Assembly (NCBI RefSeq): GCF_915069625.1
Contig: NZ_CAJZFD010000010.1
Location: forward strand, 1 to 20,535
Length of the DNA: 20,535 nucleotides
Reading direction: 5' to 3'
Source of the DNA: an uncultured Veillonella sp.
GTDB lineage: Bacteria; Bacillota; Negativicutes; Veillonellales; Veillonellaceae
Part shown: piece after piece, positions 15,918 through 20,535 of the stretch
Layout of the letters: every line of letters begins with the position of its first letter
How positions within the stretch are numbered: position 1 is the stretch's first letter
Position numbers and translations under genes: made by a program
The notes under the pieces: model-generated
Seen by the model: only the letters and a program-made list of their open reading frames with translations
What the model was told of the DNA's origin: nothing
Database searches by the model: none

Positions 15918-15943
15918 ATCTTTTATACAAGTCTTGAGGTAAT

Positions 15944-17317
15944 ATGGCAAAAGCAAAATCAGTATTCTTCTGTCAAAATTGTGGGGCTGAATCCTCTAAG
16001 TGGATGGGCCGTTGTCCACAATGTGGCGAATGGAATACATTAGTTGAAGAGATTATCAAAGAAACTAAACATAGCCGCACACCTTCACGAGGTGTGGGAA
16101 ACCAAACAACAAAACCAACTGCTTTACCGGATATTGAAATTTCATCCATTGCGCGTGTATCTACAACCTTTGGTGAAATTGATCGTGTATTAGGTGGAGG
16201 TATAGTACCTGGTGCATTAATGCTATTGGGTGGTGATCCAGGCATCGGTAAATCTACATTATTACTACAGGTTTCCCAAAAGGTAGCCGATACTGTTGGT
16301 ACGGTTCTATATGCATCTGGTGAAGAGTCTCAGTTACAGCTTAAACTTCGAGCAGAACGACTTCATATTAATAGTGAACGTTTACAAGTGATTGCCGATA
16401 CAGATTTAGATCATATTTTAGAGCAAGCTGATGCAATGACGCCATCTTTACTTGTTATTGACTCTATACAAACCATGTATACTGGTGATATTGATGCAGC
16501 TCCAGGCAGTGTAAGCCAAGTGCGAGAATGTACATCTCGACTCCTTCGATTCTGTAAAGAACGCAATATTCCAACAGTAATCATTGGACACGTTACTAAG
16601 GAAGGTAATATTGCTGGTCCACGTATGTTAGAACATATGGTGGATGTAGTACTTTATTTTGAAGGTGAACGGTCTTACCAATTTCGTATTTTGCGCTCCA
16701 TTAAGAATCGTTTTGGATCCACATCTGAAACAGGTATCTTTGCCATGGTTGAGGAAGGTCTACAAGAGCTTTCTAATCCTTCCGCTTCGTTGTTGGCAGA
16801 ACGATCGGATGAGGAAAGTGGCAGCGCTGTTATGATTTACCTTGAAGGGGTTCGTCCTATTCTTGTAGAGGTGCAAAGCCTTGTTGTTACAACTGCTTTT
16901 GGCATGCCACGACGGACTGCCATAGGGTATGATTTAAATCGTCTAATTGTGCTATTGGCAGTACTAGAAAAACGCTGTGGTTTTACATTAGGTAATAAGG
17001 ACGTGTACGTTAACGTTATTGGTGGTCTCAAGGTGAACGAACCAGCTTGTGACTTGTCTATGGCAGTTGCCATCGTATCTAATTTAAAAAATCGCATCGT
17101 TCCTACTGATATGGTCATCTTAGGTGAGGTTGGCTTAACTGGTAATGTTCGTAGCATTCCACGTATTGAACAGCGTATTAATGAAGCTAAAAAATTAGGC
17201 TTTAAAAAGTTTATTATTCCTGAAGGCAATTATAAGCAGATCAAGGATAATGATAGTTCTATCAAGATTAGAGGCGTTAAATCTATTCAAGAAGCAATGC
17301 AACTGGTATTTTCTTAA
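15944..17317 (+). CDS. radA: DNA repair protein RadA (Sms)
   Basis: A 457-residue RecA-like ATPase that drives branch migration and processes recombination intermediates. It has an N-terminal C4 zinc finger (C10-x2-C13...C24-x2-C27, with K-W-M-G-R-C-P-Q-C-G-E-W-N-T), Walker A G-D-P-G-I-G-K103-S-T, the RadA-specific K254-N-R-F-G, and a C-terminal Lon-protease-like domain with G-G-L-K-V-N-E-P-A-C-D-L. The ribosome site GAGGT lies only 4 nt before the ATG. It begins the radA-yacL-ispDF-gltX string, in the usual place after clpC. How it is transcribed past the preceding terminator is unclear. Confidence 0.97.
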   Translation: MAKAKSVFFCQNCGAESSKWMGRCPQCGEWNTLVEEIIKETKHSRTPSRGVGNQTTKPTALPDIEISSIARVSTTFGEIDRVLGGGIVPGALMLLGGDPGIGKSTLLLQVSQKVADTVGTVLYASGEESQLQLKLRAERLHINSERLQVIADTDLDHILEQADAMTPSLLVIDSIQTMYTGDIDAAPGSVSQVRECTSRLLRFCKERNIPTVIIGHVTKEGNIAGPRMLEHMVDVVLYFEGERSYQFRILRSIKNRFGSTSETGIFAMVEEGLQELSNPSASLLAERSDEESGSAVMIYLEGVRPILVEVQSLVVTTAFGMPRRTAIGYDLNRLIVLLAVLEKRCGFTLGNKDVYVNVIGGLKVNEPACDLSMAVAIVSNLKNRIVPTDMVILGEVGLTGNVRSIPRIEQRINEAKKLGFKKFIIPEGNYKQIKDNDSSIKIRGVKSIQEAMQLVFS

Positions 17318-17332
17318 TTAGGAGGTGATTTG

Positions 17333-18484
17333 ATGATTTATCGGATATTGCGCTATGTAATCGCCATTCTTGTGGGCACAGCGGCCTATGTTGGAATGGA
17401 TAGCTTAGCACCTATTATCGACCCATATTTAGTCTCTCAATTCGAGTCTTTTGGGGATATGTCATTGACCATTGCACGTATTTCAGTATTAATTCTTGGT
17501 ACTTTAATTGGCGTTATTATTGGTTATTTAATTTCTTCATTCATTTTAAAACAAGGTTTAGTGATTGCTAAACGATTAGAACGTATTCTTACTCATATTC
17601 CAAATCAAGAATTGATTGCAGGCACCATCGGTTTATTATTCGGTCTTATTATTGCAAATTTAATTGGTGTTGCATTCAATCAAGTACCTATTATAGGATC
17701 TTACATTCCTATTATTTTGAGTGCTATCTTTGGATATAGTGGCCTTAAAATCATGGCTCGTAAGGGCCCTGAAATGTACAATAATTATGTACAACAATGG
17801 AGCGGAGATGGTAATAAAAAGACTAGTCGTTTTAAAATGTTCTCCACTCATAAATCTGATAAAGCCTCTAGTACGCCAAAATTATTAGATACATCTGTTA
17901 TTATTGATGGACGTATTAAGGAGCTATGTAACACAGGCTTTATTGAAGGACCTCTCATGGTTCCACTCTTTGTGTTGAATGAGTTACAAATTATTTCTGA
18001 TTCTGCAGATTCTACAAAGCGCAATCGTGGTCGTCGTGGTCTCGATATTTTGAAAGAGATGCAAGATGCCAACAAGGTAGCTATTGAAGTGGTGGAAGAT
18101 GATTACGATGATCTTACAGAAGTTGATTCTAAATTGATGCGCCTCGCTTTAGATAAGCAATGGAAATTGATGACTAATGATTTCAACTTAAATAAGGTAG
18201 CTCGTGTACAAGGTATTGAAGTACTCAATCTTAATGAGCTCGCTAATGTACTTAAACCAGCGCTCATTGCAGGTGAATGGATTCGCGTGCAAATTATGAA
18301 AGAAGGTAAGGAGGTACATCAAGGCGTTGCGTATCTCGACGATGGTACCATGATTGTTGTGGAAGATGGTAAACCTTATGTAGGTCAAACTGTAGAGGTT
18401 ATGGTTACATCTATCTTACAAACCAGTGCTGGTCGCATGATCTTTGCTCGTGTAGATGGAGGACAAAATGGACAAGGTAATTAG
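17333..18484 (+). CDS. Membrane-anchored PIN-TRAM domain protein (YacL-like)
   Basis: A 383-residue protein like Bacillus YacL. There are four predicted membrane segments (about 5-25, 45-72, 94-115, 118-141), then a basic linker. A PIN nuclease-fold domain follows, with acidic positions D186 (L-L-D-T-S), E217 (V-L-N-E-L), D265 and D283 (T-N-D-F-N). A C-terminal TRAM domain (about 312-373) is a likely RNA-binding part. Its target is not established; an RNase role is inferred from the fold. The ATG at 17333 has AGGAGGTGAT immediately upstream; the TTG one codon earlier is less likely. It overlaps the next gene by 17 nt. In Bacillus disA lies between radA and this gene, but here the gap is only 15 nt. 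Confidence 0.9.
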   Translation: MIYRILRYVIAILVGTAAYVGMDSLAPIIDPYLVSQFESFGDMSLTIARISVLILGTLIGVIIGYLISSFILKQGLVIAKRLERILTHIPNQELIAGTIGLLFGLIIANLIGVAFNQVPIIGSYIPIILSAIFGYSGLKIMARKGPEMYNNYVQQWSGDGNKKTSRFKMFSTHKSDKASSTPKLLDTSVIIDGRIKELCNTGFIEGPLMVPLFVLNELQIISDSADSTKRNRGRRGLDILKEMQDANKVAIEVVEDDYDDLTEVDSKLMRLALDKQWKLMTNDFNLNKVARVQGIEVLNLNELANVLKPALIAGEWIRVQIMKEGKEVHQGVAYLDDGTMIVVEDGKPYVGQTVEVMVTSILQTSAGRMIFARVDGGQNGQGN

Positions 18485-19643
18485 TTGTATTGTTCTCGCT
18501 GCTGGTGCTGGGCGCCGCATGGGATATAAAGAAAACAAGATATTTATACCTTTAGGACGATTTTCTATTATTCAGCGTACACTACAAAATGTAGCAAAGG
18601 TTGAAGGTTTGAATGAGATTATTCTTGTTGTAGCCGATGGTGAACAAGAGTATATGATAAAACATATTCAAGAGTTGGATTTAACTGTTCCCGTACACAT
18701 CGTACTGGGTGGAAAAGAACGGCAAGATTCTGTAGCCTGTGGTCTCAAGGCTGTATCAGAAGATACCAATATAGTTCTTGTTCATGATGGGGCGCGACCT
18801 TTGGCTTCTACTAAGATGTTTAGTGATGTAGCTGAGGCGGCTAATCTCTATGGTGCAGCTACTGTAGGTGTTCCGGCTACAGATACCATTAAACGGGTTG
18901 ATACAGATCATAATGTTTTGGAAACATTACAGCGTAGTGAGTTATATCAAATTCAAACGCCACAAGGCTTTCAAAAAGACTTGTTTGTAGAGGCTCATCA
19001 AGCGGCTTATGAAACAAAGTATCTTGGCACAGATGATGTATCTTTAGTAGAGTATGTAGGAAAGCCTGTACATATAGTTGAAGGAGACTATTGTAATATA
19101 AAGGTAACAACACCGAATGATATTGCAGTAGCTAAACGATATTTAGGAATTGAGGATACACGTATGCGCGTTGGATTTGGTTATGATATTCATCAATTAA
19201 AAGCAGGTCGCCCTTGTATTCTTGGCGGTGTTCGTATTGAATCTGAACTCGGTCCTGATGGTCATTCCGATGCGGATGTTCTCATTCATGCATTGATGGA
19301 TGCTATGCTAGGTGCTGCAGGTTTACGAGATATTGGATATTATTTCCCGCCTGAAGATGACCAGTATAAAGGGATTTCTAGTATGCTTTTACTAGAAAAG
19401 GTTAATTCCTTATTGAAAGAACGTGGGTTACAAGCCTATAATATAGATATTATGGTTATTTCGGAGACACCTAAGTTAAAGCCGCACATCGATACGATGA
19501 AGGCGAATTTACAATCTGTTTTAGAAATACCATTAGAACGTATTAGTATTAAAGCGACAACAAACGAAATGCTAGGTGCTATTGGGCGCCGTGAAGGCAT
19601 TGCTGCACAAGCTGTCGTTTCTGTATATGAAGGAGAGGTATAA
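18468..19643 (+). CDS. ispDF: Bifunctional IspD/IspF of the MEP isoprenoid pathway
   Basis: A 391-residue fusion. Residues 1-232 are IspD, 2-C-methylerythritol 4-phosphate cytidylyltransferase: [11 protein letters not shown] (9-19), V-H-D107-G-A-R-P, and T-P-N-D-I-A near the end. Residues 233-391 are IspF, 2-C-methylerythritol 2,4-cyclodiphosphate synthase: M233-R-V-G-F-G-Y-D240-I-H242, H266-S-D-A-D, third zinc ligand H274, and T-T-N-E-M-L-G. The two activities are non-consecutive steps, with IspE between them. The frame is open throughout. The ATG at 18468 follows GGAGG by 5 nt; ATG 18456 overlaps that site. It overlaps the yacL-like gene by 17 nt, showing tight coupling, and gltX follows directly. 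Confidence 0.95.
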   Translation: MDKVISCIVLAAGAGRRMGYKENKIFIPLGRFSIIQRTLQNVAKVEGLNEIILVVADGEQEYMIKHIQELDLTVPVHIVLGGKERQDSVACGLKAVSEDTNIVLVHDGARPLASTKMFSDVAEAANLYGAATVGVPATDTIKRVDTDHNVLETLQRSELYQIQTPQGFQKDLFVEAHQAAYETKYLGTDDVSLVEYVGKPVHIVEGDYCNIKVTTPNDIAVAKRYLGIEDTRMRVGFGYDIHQLKAGRPCILGGVRIESELGPDGHSDADVLIHALMDAMLGAAGLRDIGYYFPPEDDQYKGISSMLLLEKVNSLLKERGLQAYNIDIMVISETPKLKPHIDTMKANLQSVLEIPLERISIKATTNEMLGAIGRREGIAAQAVVSVYEGEV

Positions 19644-19645
19644 TC

Positions 19646-20535
19646 ATGAGTTCCATGAAAGTTCGTTTTGCTCCAAGCCCTACGGGTCCATTCCATATTG
19701 GTGGTGCTCGTTCTGCTTTGTTTAACTGGCTATTAGCACGTAAGGAAAAAGGCACATTTGTATTGCGTATTGAAGATACAGATTTGGCTCGTTCCACACG
19801 TGAAAGTGAAGAAAATATCAAAGCTTCCTTACAATGGCTTGGCATGAACTGGGATGAAGGTATTGATGTAGGTGGCGACAATGGCCCTTACCGTCAAACA
19901 GAACGTCTCGATTTATATAAAGAAGTAACACAACGCTTATTAGACGAAGGCAAAGCTTATGAGTGCTACTGCACACCAGAAGAATTAGATGTTGTTCGTC
20001 AAGAACAAATGGATCGTGGCGAAACACCTAAATATAATGGTCATTGCCAACACTTAGACGAAGAAACTAAGGCTAAATATATTGCAGAAGGTCGTAAACC
20101 AACAATCCGCTTACGCGTTCCTTTGAATAAAACATATGCATTCGACGATATGGTACGTGGTCATGTATCCTTTGAATCCAACGGTGTAGGTGATTTCGTT
20201 ATCGTTAAATCCGATGGTATTCCTGTATATAACTTTGCGGTAGTAATGGACGATCATATGATGGGCATTACTCACGTTATTCGTGCAGAGGAACATTTAT
20301 CTAATACACCACGTCAAATGGCTATTTATGAAGCGTTGGGTTGGGAAGTACCTAAGTTTGGCCACATTTCCTTGATTCTTGGTAAAGATTACAAGAAAAT
20401 GTCCAAACGTCATGGTGCTACTTCTGTTGAACAATACAAACAATTAGGCTACTTGCCAGAAGCACTTGTAAACTTCTTAGCGCTTCTAGGTTGGGCTCCA
20501 GAAGGGGAAGAAGAGTTCTTTACACAAGATGAATT
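19646..20535 (+). CDS. gltX: Glutamyl-tRNA synthetase, N-terminal part (3' end outside window)
   Basis: The first 296 residues of a class I aminoacyl-tRNA synthetase that attaches glutamate to tRNA. The HIGH motif is A-P-S-P-T-G-P-F-H17-I-G-G. The Rossmann fold and insertion follow ([19 protein letters not shown]). The KMSKS-like loop is K251-M-S-K-R-H-G. A non-discriminating form that also charges tRNA-Gln is common in such bacteria, but this cannot be judged here. The ATG at 19646 lies 2 nt after the ispDF stop, with AGGAGAGGT inside the end of ispDF. The gene is cut by the window edge at an open frame. Confidence 0.97.
   Translation, partial: MSSMKVRFAPSPTGPFHIGGARSALFNWLLARKEKGTFVLRIEDTDLARSTRESEENIKASLQWLGMNWDEGIDVGGDNGPYRQTERLDLYKEVTQRLLDEGKAYECYCTPEELDVVRQEQMDRGETPKYNGHCQHLDEETKAKYIAEGRKPTIRLRVPLNKTYAFDDMVRGHVSFESNGVGDFVIVKSDGIPVYNFAVVMDDHMMGITHVIRAEEHLSNTPRQMAIYEALGWEVPKFGHISLILGKDYKKMSKRHGATSVEQYKQLGYLPEALVNFLALLGWAPEGEEEFFTQDE

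Noticed and set aside
15831..16043. A 70-codon frame overlapping the start of radA
   Set aside because: It runs through the terminator hairpin and into radA in another frame, with no ribosome site.

Overview
The window is a low-GC bacterial chromosome segment made almost entirely of housekeeping genes, and all but one lie on the + strand. It looks like a low-GC Firmicute (Bacillota). Evidence for this is the CIRCE-controlled groESL, a ctsR-mcsA-mcsB-clpC operon followed by radA, a yacL-type PIN-TRAM gene, ispD/ispF and gltX (the Bacillus/Clostridium order), and a SufU-type suf operon. The protein sequences, the fused ispDF and the overall style suggest a Negativicute, possibly Veillonella. 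That placement is inference from memory, not a search result. I see no mobile element, CRISPR array, rRNA or tRNA.

Layout. (1) 1-201: the 3' end of an ANTAR-domain regulator, closed by a terminator. (2) 202-2520: groES-groEL behind a sigma-A-type promoter and a perfect CIRCE, with a possible second, CtsR-like box just upstream; a strong terminator follows groEL. (3) 2560-3160: a DoxX-family membrane protein with two tandem promoters, one matching the consensus exactly. (4) 3178-4434: a LysA-like fold-III PLP decarboxylase. (5) 4435-10372: a leader containing a promoter, an intrinsic terminator and a palindrome, then sufC-sufB-sufD-sufS-sufU and a HAD phosphatase gene, then a terminator. (6) 10386-10925, minus strand: a SpeD-like protein that lacks the pyruvoyl-forming serine and carries a long basic tail. 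(7) 11009-15917: a divergent regulatory region full of CtsR-type heptads, then ctsR-mcsA-mcsB-clpC. (8) 15835-20535: radA, yacL-like PIN-TRAM, an ispD-ispF fusion and the 5' part of gltX.

How the genes work together. GroESL folds proteins, and the McsA/McsB/ClpC set marks (arginine phosphorylation) and unfolds damaged proteins. Both sets appear to be controlled by repressors whose sites are visible (HrcA through CIRCE, CtsR through AGTCAAA heptads). The suf genes encode a complete Fe-S assembly machine: SufS cysteine desulfurase, SufU sulfur acceptor and SufBCD scaffold. The last block combines DNA repair (RadA), isoprenoid precursor synthesis (IspDF) and glutamyl-tRNA charging (GltX).

Most interesting points: the SpeD-like protein with its active site lost; CtsR-like direct repeats with an 8-nt rather than 10-nt period at two heat-shock promoters; a CtsR wing with one glycine of the tetraglycine loop replaced by leucine; terminator-containing leaders ahead of sufC and radA; the ispDF fusion; and the absence of disA from its usual place between radA and yacL.
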